From the NCBI GenBank assembly GCA_900546785.1, contig URED01000004.1, forward strand, positions 1 to 64,000: a DNA stretch of 64,000 nt, written 5' to 3'. A model generated the notes under the pieces. It did no database searches. It worked only from the letters and a program-made list of their open reading frames with translations, and was not told the origin of the DNA. Every line of letters starts with the position of its first letter. Within the stretch, counting starts at the first letter, position 1. The translations under genes and the position numbers were made by a program. The stretch is from an uncultured Oscillospiraceae bacterium (GTDB lineage: Bacteria; Bacillota; Clostridia; Oscillospirales; Acutalibacteraceae). Of this stretch, positions 8,324-15,611 are shown piece after piece.

Positions 8324-9424
8324 TTAATTTAAGTTATTTATCCATCTTAAAATAATGTATCTGCCATCGTGATTTTTGCCGATTTCAAATTCAATATTGC
8401 ATATTTGGGATAGGTCGCTGCAAGTCAATTTTAATTTTTTTGTAATGCTGTTGCTAGGAATTTTATCCGATAAAAGACACGATAATTCACTCGGAGTTCC
8501 TTTCCAAATTGGGTTGCTTTCATTTACTAAATTTGAAATATCAAGAAGAAATTTATCTTCAATTTGTTCACTTATAGAATCCTTTTCTTCAATCAAATCC
8601 CACATTAAATTTTCTTTGTTTGATTGCAAAATTAATTTTATCGGAGGCAAATCTCTGCTCGTTGCGTTGAGCTCTATCCTGTTAATATTTGTTTTATTTT
8701 TAGATAAAACAAAGGCTCCGTCAACTGCTCCGAACAATCCATTAGTACCCGAAATCATATCAAAACAATCTTCTGCTTCCTGCTTTCGTGTATGATGAAT
8801 AAGCAATAAACAAATATTATATTTATCAGTAAGTTCTTTAAGCAAAGTGATTATTCTGTAATCTTTACTATAGCTCACTTTGTCATTATAAGCATCACAT
8901 ACTTTTTGAAAAGTGTCTATTATTATGAGCTTAGTATCTTTGTGCGCTTCCAAAAAAGATACTAGCTGACCTGTTAAACCTTCATTGATAGTTTTTGAAA
9001 CAATGGCAAAATGAAGGTTGGGTGTATCATTTATATCAAACATCTGATAACTGCGCTTTTGAAGCCGCTTTTTTGTATCCTCTAGTGATAAATATAACAC
9101 GCTTCCCTGTGATACAGGCTTTCCCCAAAAATCTTTTCCTGTGGCAACACAGTAGGCTAATTGAAGCGATAACCTTGATTTTCCTATCTTTGGGGGTGCT
9201 GCTAGGATATGTATTCCTACAGGAAATAAATTTTCAACTATATCCTTTGCATAGTAGTATTCTTCATCATAAAGTTCGCTCATTGTAAAAGTGTCAAGGG
9301 CGTTTTCGCCCTTGACATTTTGCGTATAGTTTGATACATTGTTTTTGCAATCGTTTTGCATTGGCTGTCTTTCATCTGTGCCAGCAGATGAGCTATAGAC
9401 AGTCAATTTTTTATTTTCAATCAT
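8324..9424 (-). CDS. RepA-like AAA family ATPase
   Basis: A 366-residue protein of the RecA-fold AAA_25 type found in plasmid and phage replication helicases. Visible motifs: Walker A APPKIGKSRL, the following VLYLSLEDT strand, Walker B KLIIIDTF, and LLLIHHTRK. The C-terminal third is a winged-helix-like or unknown tail. The frame opens with TTG at 9430, but ATG at 9424 sits six bases after GAGGG. It overlaps the end of the upstream ribbon-helix-helix gene, so the two are translationally coupled. The role is inferred: replication or maintenance of the excised element. Confidence 0.75.
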   Translation of the reverse strand: MIENKKLTVYSSSAGTDERQPMQNDCKNNVSNYTQNVKGENALDTFTMSELYDEEYYYAKDIVENLFPVGIHILAAPPKIGKSRLSLQLAYCVATGKDFWGKPVSQGSVLYLSLEDTKKRLQKRSYQMFDINDTPNLHFAIVSKTINEGLTGQLVSFLEAHKDTKLIIIDTFQKVCDAYNDKVSYSKDYRIITLLKELTDKYNICLLLIHHTRKQEAEDCFDMISGTNGLFGAVDGAFVLSKNKTNINRIELNATSRDLPPIKLILQSNKENLMWDLIEEKDSISEQIEDKFLLDISNLVNESNPIWKGTPSELSCLLSDKIPSNSITKKLKLTCSDLSQICNIEFEIGKNHDGRYIILRWINNLN

Positions 9425-9743
9425 TTTCAACCCTCAATCCATTTAAAATTTTTATAATTTGATTAAGTAGTATTTGTTGCTCTTCTGTAATTTGAGTGCA
9501 ATTACTTAATGTTTGGAACTCTTTGCAAAGTGCAATGAGTTCTTTTTTTAATCCAATAAATACTTTAGGATTTCCTTTGATAACAATATCAAGTTGCAAT
9601 GCTCTGTTAATAAGATAATCTTGCTTATTTAGTCCTGATACATTCACTAATCTATCGAGCAACACAGCTTCTTGGGGAGACATCCTAAAGGAAACTATTT
9701 TGTTTCGCCACCTGTTGTGTTTATCACAATTTTTTGCGGACAT
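9417..9743 (-). CDS. Ribbon-helix-helix protein, mobilisation (MobC-like) type
   Basis: A 108-residue protein with RNKIVSFRMSPQEAVLLDRLV, typical of small ribbon-helix-helix DNA-binding proteins in clostridial mobilisable elements, often labelled MobC-like. The C-terminal half is helical and unassigned. Its ATG directly follows the integrase stop codon, and its end overlaps the ATPase gene. If it is a relaxosome accessory protein, the matching relaxase is not in this window; regulation of the operon is the alternative. Confidence 0.6.
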   Translation of the reverse strand: MSAKNCDKHNRWRNKIVSFRMSPQEAVLLDRLVNVSGLNKQDYLINRALQLDIVIKGNPKVFIGLKKELIALCKEFQTLSNCTQITEEQQILLNQIIKILNGLRVEND

Positions 9744-10817
9744 TTATACATTCCTTTCTGAATTTAATTTATCAGCCATATCTGTTTGAACGCTGGGGAA
9801 CAAATGTATATATGTATCTGTTATTTCAGTCGATGTGTGACCTACCCTTTTGCCAATAGCTGAGGCGGAGAACCCTAAATTAATAAGCAAAGATATGTGG
9901 GAATGGCGTAAATCGTGAATTCGTATCTTCTTAATTCCAGTCTGTTTGCAACCTCTCTCCATTTCGTGATGAAGATATGATTTTGTAATATTAAAAATTC
10001 TCATATTTTCTTTGATACCGTAAATGGATTTTATACAGTCTTGCATTTCTGAACATAAGAAGTCGGGCATTTTTACAATTCTGATACTTTGTACCGTTTT
10101 AGGCTCGGTAATAACATCTTTACCGTGTATTCTTTGGTATGATTTCGATATGGAAACCGTATTATTATCAAAATTAAAATCTCCCGGTGTTAATGCCAGC
10201 ATTTCTCCTAGTCTAATTCCACACCAATAGAGCAGTTCAAAAGCATAATACGATAGTGGCTTGTCCATCATTGCATCTGCAAATTTGAGATATTCCTCTT
10301 TAGTCCAAAAATCCATCTCTTTAGCCTTTTTCTTGCCTATGGCAGGAACTTTGGAAACAGGGTTTTCGTGCAGTTTATAATAACGGCATGCATGGTTAAA
10401 AATAGCACTCAATTGACTGTTAATAGCTCTTAGGTATGTAGGGGCATAATGTTTGCCCTGTTTATCAGTTAGTGCTTCAAGTTCATTTTGCCATTTAATA
10501 ATATCTTTAGGCTCAATGTCGCACATCCGCTTGTTTTTGAAATATGGAAGAATTTTTGTTTCTATGATTTGCAATTTTGAAATCCAAGTATTCTCTCGTA
10601 TTTTATTTTTCAAATCACTTATGTAGATTTGTACAAAGGCTTCTAAGGTCATATTCAGATTGCCATTTTGTGATAATTTGAAATTCATATACCATTCTTC
10701 AGCTTCTTTTTTACTAGAGAAACCGCGTTTGGTAGTTTTTTTGTTCTCTCCGAAAGCATTCTTATAATAAAACTGTATCAGCCATTTTCCTGTCTTTTTG
10801 TCCTTGACAGGAGTCAT
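9744..10817 (-). CDS. int: Tyrosine recombinase (integrase) of element A
   Basis: A 357-residue site-specific recombinase. The N-terminal arm-binding domain (KTGKWLIQFYYKN) is followed by a SAM-like core-binding domain (residues about 55-155) and the catalytic domain. The catalytic set is visible: Arg in CGIRLGE, His and Arg in HDLRHSH, His in VGHTS and the nucleophile Tyr in DTYIHLF. The frame runs to 10913, but ATG at 10817 has a clear AAGGAG seven bases upstream. It is the likely enzyme acting at the guaA 3' end. It is the only integrase in the island. Confidence 0.92.
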   Translation of the reverse strand: MTPVKDKKTGKWLIQFYYKNAFGENKKTTKRGFSSKKEAEEWYMNFKLSQNGNLNMTLEAFVQIYISDLKNKIRENTWISKLQIIETKILPYFKNKRMCDIEPKDIIKWQNELEALTDKQGKHYAPTYLRAINSQLSAIFNHACRYYKLHENPVSKVPAIGKKKAKEMDFWTKEEYLKFADAMMDKPLSYYAFELLYWCGIRLGEMLALTPGDFNFDNNTVSISKSYQRIHGKDVITEPKTVQSIRIVKMPDFLCSEMQDCIKSIYGIKENMRIFNITKSYLHHEMERGCKQTGIKKIRIHDLRHSHISLLINLGFSASAIGKRVGHTSTEITDTYIHLFPSVQTDMADKLNSERNV

Positions 10818-10848
10818 TATATCATCTCCTTTATTGTTGATTGTTTGG

Positions 10849-11037
10849 CTATGCTCCGAAGCCATACCACTTCTTTTTGAAATATTCGCTTGATACTTTT
10901 CCAGCAATGACAATATAACCGTCTGCTTTTAATTCATTATTTAAAGTTCTGATAACTTTATAAGCATATCCGGTTGACACACCCAGCATTTCGGACAAGT
11001 CATTTGCGTCAAAATAAAGTTTTTCCTGTGTATACAT
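10849..11037 (-). CDS. Small HTH protein, probable excisionase
   Basis: A 62-residue protein with a winged-helix-like start (ANDLSEMLGVSTGYAYKVIRTLN), the usual form of excisionase/MerR-like DNA-binding proteins next to integrases. It lies upstream of int on the same strand with its own GAGGTG before the ATG. It would bind near the element ends and favour excision; the assignment is by size, motif and position. Confidence 0.65.
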   Translation of the reverse strand: MYTQEKLYFDANDLSEMLGVSTGYAYKVIRTLNNELKADGYIVIAGKVSSEYFKKKWYGFGA

Positions 11038-11190
11038 TTTATCACCTCACTTTCTATTCTTTGTGGTGATTTTATTGTACCGCATTGGATTTATTTTTTC
11101 TGCGCCTTTTTTATAATTGTAACTATTTGCCGCACTTTTGCAGCGCTTTTGTTATCACTTTAATTTTAGGAAATAATTTCCCAACTTTGA

Positions 11191-11219
11191 TTGACTAAAC
11201 AAAATTCGGGTGCTATACT
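11191..11219 (+). promoter_or_regulatory. Sigma-A-type promoter of the first structured RNA
   Basis: TTGACT (11191-11196), 17 bases, TATACT (11214-11219). The predicted start is near 11226, exactly where a long inverted repeat begins. Confidence 0.7.
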
Positions 11220-11225
11220 TAAATT

Positions 11226-11390
11226 ACCACACAAACTTAACAGATTTATACTACAGGTGTATGTGTTTTTTTATGTCAAAAATGCATACTCCATTTTTGC
11301 ATACTCTTGTAGTTTGTAAATCTAAAAGTTTGTGTGGTAGCAACGGAGTTATGTGTTTTATGTGCGTAGCTTCGGCTACGCACTTTTTTT
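11226..11390 (+). ncRNA. Candidate structured RNA or attenuating leader (rod-like hairpin plus terminator)
   Basis: The transcript from the promoter at 11191 would begin with an imperfect inverted repeat of about 40-base arms: TACCACACAAACTT near 11225 pairs with AAGTTTGTGTGGTA ending at 11339. It ends in GTGCGTAGC-TTCG-GCTACGCAC plus seven Ts (11362-11390), a strong terminator. No ORF with a ribosome binding site lies inside. The secreted-protein gene starts 73 bases later, so this may be a free-standing RNA or a 5' leader. A hairpin (GGCAA/TTGCC, CTGATT/AATCAG) follows at 11400-11441. Confidence 0.55.
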
Positions 11391-11462
11391 ATTTATATTG
11401 GCAAGGTTCTGATTTGAAACGATTAGTGTTAATCAGTTGCCACTGTATATGGGGATGCGATT

Positions 11463-12455
11463 ATGAAGAAAACAATACTAAAAATTACGGCTGTCATACT
11501 AATATGTATAGCAATAATAGGTGCTTTTGTGGGTGTAATTGCAATCCACGACAAAAATTTGCATAAGGAATTACAGGATGAAATTAAAATTACAGATTTG
11601 ACTGTTGAGCTAAAAGATGATGATATACAGGTTTCAGTAAACGAAATTATCAATGCTTCAGAATTGAATTGTGATGCATCATTTGAAAACGGACAAAGCA
11701 ATATCAGTATTAATGCACGAACGGAAAACAAGCAAAGTGTAAAAATAATTGTAAAAGCAAATGGAATTTGTCTTTTTGATAAAGAGCTAAAGTATGATGC
11801 TGAAATTATTGTTGAAGATACAATAGCGCCTGCTTGGGTTAAAAGTGTTGATGAAATCAAAGTAACAGCTGGAGATTCCGTTGACATTAAAAGTAATTTT
11901 AAAGCAGAGGATTTGAGTGGAGAAGTTGAAATTCAAGTTCAGGGTAATATTGATACTGATAAAGTGGGAGAGCAAAAAATAAAAGTGATTGCAACCGATA
12001 TTTACGGTAATTCAGCTGAAAAGGAAGTTAACATAATCGTTGAAGCAAGACCCGAAAAAACGCAAAATAAATCGCTTACATATAATGAAGGAAGCAGTAA
12101 GCAGAATAAGAGTAGCAATAAGAATGATGATGCATCTAATGCTTCAAATTCAACAACATCGAGCAGTTCAAGCTCATCATCTTCGGGCAGTTCAAATTCT
12201 TCATCATCAAGTAATTCCGGTTCTTCATCTTCAAGTTCACATCAACACACTATGCCTATAGGAAATATGGGAAGATGGTTTTCATCAAAGAATGAATTGA
12301 TTTCATATTATAATAGTGTGGTTAATAGTTGGAATAATAAAGTAGATAGTGGTGAAATAAGCAATGAAGAGTATTTTGCCAATGTACCTATGGGGTATGA
12401 GTGTTGGTCTTGTTCATCTTGTGGTAAATGGACTGGTAACTTTAAGTATAGATGA
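11463..12455 (+). CDS. Membrane-anchored Ser-rich protein with a C-terminal CxxCxxC domain
   Basis: A 330-residue secreted or anchored protein. Residues 5-27 form a signal/anchor helix. Residues about 120-195 form a DUF5011/Ig-like domain (DTIAPAWV, then GEQKIKVIATDIYGNSA). Residues about 230-265 are a Ser-rich linker. The C-terminal 65 residues end in YECWSCSSCGKWTGNFK, a motif I have seen at the ends of clostridial surface proteins without known function; the cysteines may bind metal or form disulfides. GGGGAT precedes the ATG. It is probably cargo of element A. Confidence 0.65.
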   Translation: MKKTILKITAVILICIAIIGAFVGVIAIHDKNLHKELQDEIKITDLTVELKDDDIQVSVNEIINASELNCDASFENGQSNISINARTENKQSVKIIVKANGICLFDKELKYDAEIIVEDTIAPAWVKSVDEIKVTAGDSVDIKSNFKAEDLSGEVEIQVQGNIDTDKVGEQKIKVIATDIYGNSAEKEVNIIVEARPEKTQNKSLTYNEGSSKQNKSSNKNDDASNASNSTTSSSSSSSSSGSSNSSSSSNSGSSSSSSHQHTMPIGNMGRWFSSKNELISYYNSVVNSWNNKVDSGEISNEEYFANVPMGYECWSCSSCGKWTGNFKYR

Positions 12456-12463
12456 TAAAACTC

Positions 12464-12492
12464 TTGACAAAAATCCATTTAACTAGTATAAA
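12464..12492 (+). promoter_or_regulatory. Near-consensus promoter of the twin-repeat RNA
   Basis: TTGACA (12464-12469), 17 bases, TATAAA (12487-12492), starting nine bases after the secreted-protein gene. No ORF follows for about 500 bases. Confidence 0.75.
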
Positions 12493-12498
12493 ATAAAT

Positions 12499-12710
12499 AG
12501 ATGCAATTTTATTTTGCATAGCAGGTGCGACTGCCACAACAACCTAAAGTTCGGGGAAGGGAAATGCCCTTCATTGTTGATTAGGCAACGGAAAAAATCC
12601 TAAAGTTCAGGGAAGGATAAAGTCCTTCATTGTTGATTAGGCAACGGAAAAATCGCACATTAAAGGGGAGGGATTATGACACTTCGGTGTGAAAATACTC
12701 CCCTTTATAA
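12499..12710 (+). ncRNA. Candidate structured ncRNA with two tandem pseudoknot-forming repeats
   Basis: The predicted transcript has four parts. First, hairpin ATGCAA/TTGCAT (12501-12519). Second, hairpin GCAG-GTGCGA-CTGC (12521-12534), whose six-base loop is the exact complement of TCGCAC at 12653-12658. Third, two tandem repeats. Fourth, a closing stem AAAGGGGAG/CTCCCCTTT (12662-12706) with an inner UUCG-capped hairpin. In each repeat CCTAA can pair with the loop of GTTG-ATTAGG-CAAC, which makes a pseudoknot. It has its own promoter and no coding potential. I know no family with this design. Confidence 0.65.
12543..12653. repeat. Two tandem direct repeats (56 and 55 bases)
   Basis: Copies at 12543-12598 and 12599-12653 share CCTAAAGTTC, an inner stem of the GGGAAGG/CCCTTC type and TTGTTGATTAGGCAACGGAA. 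The changes between copies lie mainly in the inner stem and loop, and both arms change so that pairing is kept. Confidence 0.85.
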
Positions 12711-12755
12711 GTTTATTACTACTAATAATTGAGCCAATATGACTGATTTTTATTA

Positions 12756-12774
12756 GTGAGTATATTTTGAGTAT
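12756..12774. repeat. 19-base end repeat, right copy
   Basis: GTGAGTATATTTTGAGTAT, 18 of 19 identical to 6273-6291 and in the same orientation, about 100 bases before the middle attachment core. Confidence 0.5.
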
Positions 12775-12843
12775 ATAAAACAATAAAGCGAGACAAATAT
12801 AATTAATTTTTACGAATTTTAAAAATAAAAACACAATATATAG

Positions 12844-12873
12844 CTCCGATAATGTGATAAAACGCTATCGGAG
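12844..12873. repeat. Hairpin abutting the middle attachment core
   Basis: CTCCGATA (12844-12851) and TATCGGAG (12866-12873) are perfect inverted repeats that stop two bases before the guaA-like core at 12876. It may serve as a terminator or recombinase site; no T-run follows. Confidence 0.5.
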
Positions 12874-12875
12874 TG

Positions 12876-12888
12876 GAGTGGGAATAAT
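12876..12888. repeat. Middle attachment core between elements A and B
   Basis: GAGTGGGAATAAT differs from the guaA end GAGTGGGAATGAT at one base. It lies between the two gene groups of the island, as expected for a junction in a tandem array. Confidence 0.6.
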
Positions 12889-12939
12889 CCCTTGTGGTTA
12901 TGATATGGTGAAAAATCTATATAAATCTATATTAAAAGA

Positions 12940-12990
12940 ATCCCTTAGTTATGGGCAATAACTCATAGCTAAGGGATCTTTGTCTTTCTT
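12940..12990 (+). terminator. Strong hairpin at the left end of element B
   Basis: ATCCCTTAGTTATG (12940-12953) pairs with CATAGCTAAGGGAT (12964-12977) over 14 base pairs with one G-U, followed by CTTTGTCTTTCTT. Confidence 0.6.
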
Positions 12991-13021
12991 CACGAAAAAA
13001 CGGAAGCGTGACAGTAGCAAG

Positions 13022-13390
13022 ATGTTTTTTTACAAGAGGTCGGCACTTATATATAAGAAAGACTATGATCTCCCTTGCCTGTCCTTACCCGCCAAAAAAG
13101 AACACAAACCCTTTGGAGTGTGGGGACAGCGGCATCTGCGGTATATCCGTCAGCATAAACGAATACTTTACACCAACTTGCTGACAAGCGGCAAGCTGAA
13201 CAGCTATCTTGCTGATATTGACGAACAGGCAACTGCTATGTTTCTCCGGCTGGTAAAAGAACTTTGCGAAAAAGAAAATGTAACCGAAGAACTCAAATCA
13301 GCCGACCAAATGCTGTGGGTACAGAAAATGAACAATATCCGTAATCGTATAACGGAAATTGTAAATGCAGAATTGATTTACAAGGTATAA
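13022..13390 (+). pseudogene. TnpV-like transposon protein, probably 5'-decayed
   Basis: The segment LPCLSLPAKK through YTNLLTSGKLNSYLADID, LKSADQMLWVQKMNNIRN and a closing ELIYK is characteristic of TnpV, a small protein of clostridial transposons carrying large serine recombinases. The expected start (IxYxxxGDYxxPDLxLP) is damaged: the GDY part is missing and no ribosome binding site precedes the ATG at 13022 or the in-frame start at 12980. The usual partner recombinase is absent. It is best read as a relic of an earlier insertion. Confidence 0.65.
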
Positions 13391-13398
13391 GTACCGAG

Positions 13399-13425
13399 GC
13401 GGCAGGAAGAAATCTCTGCCGCTTT
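13399..13425 (+). terminator. Terminator after the TnpV relic
   Basis: GCGGCAG (13399-13405) / CTGCCGC (13415-13421) with a 9-base loop and four Ts. Confidence 0.6.
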
Positions 13426-13463
13426 TGTACAATGAGATAATCTAACGATATCGTGAGAATCAC

Positions 13464-13492
13464 TTGCTTTTTTGACGATTATATGCTATAAT
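13464..13492 (+). promoter_or_regulatory. Promoter of the restriction-modification operon
   Basis: TTGCTT (13464-13469), 17 bases, TATAAT (13487-13492), 51 bases before the methyltransferase start. Confidence 0.6.
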
Positions 13493-13542
13493 ACAATAAA
13501 CCATTTGTGTGTTTTTCTATTCAATGAAACGGAGGCTGCATT

Positions 13543-14769
13543 GTGGCTGTTTGTTATAATAATCTTTGGAAACTGCTTATCGACCGCAATATGAATAAAA
13601 CCGAATTAAAAGAAGCGGCTGGAGTGAGCTTTAATGTGATGGCTCGAATGGGTAAAAATGAGACTGTTTCCTTTGAAAGTATAGAAAAGATTTGTATCGC
13701 TTTACAATGTAATATCGGAGATATAATGGAATTTACAGATGATACTCAATCTGTTGAAACAAAAAAATTCTCTACAATCGAACTCTTTGCAGGTGCTGGA
13801 GGACTTGCTCTCGGAATTGAGAAAGCTGGTTTTGAAACACTGGGATTAATTGAATTTGATAAAGATGCTGCTGATACACTGAAATGCAATCGTCCTAATT
13901 GGCGTGTTATAAACGATGATATAGCTAATATTTCTTGCCTTGATTTGCAGGAATACTTCGAGTTAGGAAAAGGAGAACTTGACCTTTTGTCTGGCGGAGC
14001 ACCTTGCCAAAGTTTCTCTTATGCTGGTAAAAGATTAGGACTCGAGGATGCTCGTGGCACTTTGTTTTATCACTATGCAAAATTTTTGGAGCAGTTACAG
14101 CCGAAAATGTTTCTGTTTGAAAATGTAAAAGGGCTTCTTACCCACGATCGAGGTCGCACATATAAGACAATAACGGATATTTTTGAGAGTACAGGTTACA
14201 CGATTCAAAAGAAAGTTCTTAATGCTTGGGACTATGGTGTGGCGCAAAAACGTGAACGATTGATTACTATCGGAATCAGGAACGATTTAACCGAACGAAT
14301 TGCCTTTGATTTCCCTGCTCCCCACAAATATAAGCCTGTTCTTCGTGATATTCTGCTTGATTGTCCGAAAAGTGAGGGGACTCCATATTCAGACTACAAA
14401 AAGAAAATTTTTGAGTTAGTTCCTCCAGGCGGCTATTGGAGAGATATACCCGAAGATATTGCAAAAGAGTATATGAAAAGCTGTTGGTATATGGAAGGTG
14501 GCAGAACCGGCATTTTAAGAAGGCTTAGCCTTGATGAGCCTTCGCTTACGGTATTAACATCGCCAAGTCAAAAGCAGACAGATCGTTGCCATCCTTTGGA
14601 GGCAAGACCGTTTACCATAAGAGAGAATGCTCGTTGTCAAAGTTTCCCCGATGATTGGCATTTTTGCGGCAGTGTAGGCTCTCAATACAAGCAGGTTGGT
14701 AATGCCGTACCGGTAAATCTTGCACTTGATATTGGCAAAAAAATAAGAGAAGCATTGGAGAATTTATGA
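13543..14769 (+). CDS. DNA (cytosine-5) methyltransferase with N-terminal XRE-type HTH
   Basis: A 408-residue modification enzyme. Residues 1-65 are a Cro/CI-like helix-turn-helix (NKTELKEAAGVSFNVMARMG). The C5 catalytic domain follows with FAGAGG at 82-87 (SAM site), PCQ at 154-156 with catalytic Cys155, ENV at 193-195, QKRERL and the C-terminal GNAVP. Paired with an Eco47II-type endonuclease, it should protect GGNCC (inference from the partner). GTG start behind GGAGG. Fused HTH domains in C5 methyltransferases such as M.SsoII repress their own operon, so this one may autoregulate. The endonuclease start overlaps its stop. Confidence 0.93.
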   Translation: MAVCYNNLWKLLIDRNMNKTELKEAAGVSFNVMARMGKNETVSFESIEKICIALQCNIGDIMEFTDDTQSVETKKFSTIELFAGAGGLALGIEKAGFETLGLIEFDKDAADTLKCNRPNWRVINDDIANISCLDLQEYFELGKGELDLLSGGAPCQSFSYAGKRLGLEDARGTLFYHYAKFLEQLQPKMFLFENVKGLLTHDRGRTYKTITDIFESTGYTIQKKVLNAWDYGVAQKRERLITIGIRNDLTERIAFDFPAPHKYKPVLRDILLDCPKSEGTPYSDYKKKIFELVPPGGYWRDIPEDIAKEYMKSCWYMEGGRTGILRRLSLDEPSLTVLTSPSQKQTDRCHPLEARPFTIRENARCQSFPDDWHFCGSVGSQYKQVGNAVPVNLALDIGKKIREALENL

Positions 14770-15578
14770 TGTGGAATTTAAGTTTTATTACTGAACAGGA
14801 TTTTACAGACCATGTAAAAGCAACTATTGAAAAATATGGAGAAAAGCTCGAATCTTTTGATTTGAAAAGGTTCAACAAAAACATTATTGACCCAATCAAA
14901 TTGATTTTTGATAAGACCGTTTATCAATCGACTTGGGATGAAATTGTCAGCAACGAAATTTTTAGGCAGAGGGACAAGTCTAATAACAATGATATCGGAT
15001 ACTTTCATCAGCGTATTTTCCAATACATTAAAAATTGTCACGTTCCGCCAAATGGTGAAGAAGGCGGTTGGGATGTAATTTACGAAAATGCTGATGGTAT
15101 TCCTATTCCTGACGCAGGAAATGTACATACCGTTTATGTTGAAATGAAAAATAAACATAATACAATGAATTCTGCTTCAGCAGGTAAAACCTTTATCAAA
15201 ATGCAGAATCAGTTGTTAAATGACGATGACTGTGCTTGTTTTTTGGTTGAAGCAATTGCGCAGCGCTCTCAGAATATCAAATGGGAAACAACAGTTGACA
15301 AGAAAAAGGTCGGTCATAAGCTTATTCGTAGAGTCAGTCTTGATCAATTCTACGCTTTAGTAACAGGACAGGATGACGCTTTTTATCAGATGTGTATGGT
15401 ATTGCCGTCCGTCATTGAAAAGGCGGTTAAAGAGCTGGAAGGCACAATCGTCCCGCATGATACTGTTATTGATGAGCTGAGAGCCATGGCGAGTGAGCAG
15501 AATATCGAATCGGAAGATTTGGCAATCGCAATGGCCGTGTATATGCTCGGTTTTGGAAGTTATAAAGGCTTTCACTAA
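14766..15578 (+). CDS. Eco47II-family type II restriction endonuclease
   Basis: A 270-residue nuclease resembling the Eco47II/Sau96I group that cuts GGNCC. It has the family-like start (LSFITEQDFTDHVKATIEKY, then NIIDPIKLIFD) and a PD-(D/E)XK-type site: GWDVIYE followed by VYVEMKNKHNTMNS, whose Asp, Glu and Lys are the probable metal-binding and catalytic residues. The ATG overlaps the methyltransferase stop by four bases (ATGA). The recognition site is inferred from the family and needs confirmation. Confidence 0.88.
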   Translation: MMWNLSFITEQDFTDHVKATIEKYGEKLESFDLKRFNKNIIDPIKLIFDKTVYQSTWDEIVSNEIFRQRDKSNNNDIGYFHQRIFQYIKNCHVPPNGEEGGWDVIYENADGIPIPDAGNVHTVYVEMKNKHNTMNSASAGKTFIKMQNQLLNDDDCACFLVEAIAQRSQNIKWETTVDKKKVGHKLIRRVSLDQFYALVTGQDDAFYQMCMVLPSVIEKAVKELEGTIVPHDTVIDELRAMASEQNIESEDLAIAMAVYMLGFGSYKGFH

Positions 15579-15611
15579 TTTCAACAGGTAGTTGTAAATC
15601 AGGGGTTAATT

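Larger units (their letters stand above)
6203..12888. mobile_element. Element A: integrative element in guaA with integrase, RepA-like ATPase and Abi_2
   Basis: Bounded by the guaA core repeat (6203) and its near copy (12876). It is clearly more AT-rich than the flanks. It holds an Abi_2 protein, a RepA-like ATPase, a ribbon-helix-helix protein, a tyrosine integrase, an excisionase-like protein, a secreted protein and two structured RNA candidates. A 19-base sequence recurs near both ends (6273 and 12756). No relaxase is visible, so any conjugative transfer would need help in trans. Confidence 0.7.

Noticed and set aside
11226-11390. Retron or diversity-generating retroelement RNA
   Set aside because: No reverse transcriptase gene lies in the island.
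12543-12653. CRISPR array
   Set aside because: Two directly abutting 55-base units with no unique spacers and no cas genes; the units fold as pseudoknots instead.
12637-12834. 65-residue minus-strand ORF over the structured RNA
   Set aside because: AT-rich, hydrophobic, no ribosome binding site, and it overlaps the closing stem and the end repeat.
12499-12990. Type III toxin-antitoxin locus (repeat RNA plus toxin)
   Set aside because: The tandem-repeat RNA is reminiscent, but no toxin-sized ORF follows before the TnpV relic and the repeat length is above the usual range.
8223-13016. Shared 12-mer AGCGTGACAGTA at 8223 and 13005
   Set aside because: A single 12-base match within roughly 10 kb is not beyond chance; not used to define element ends.
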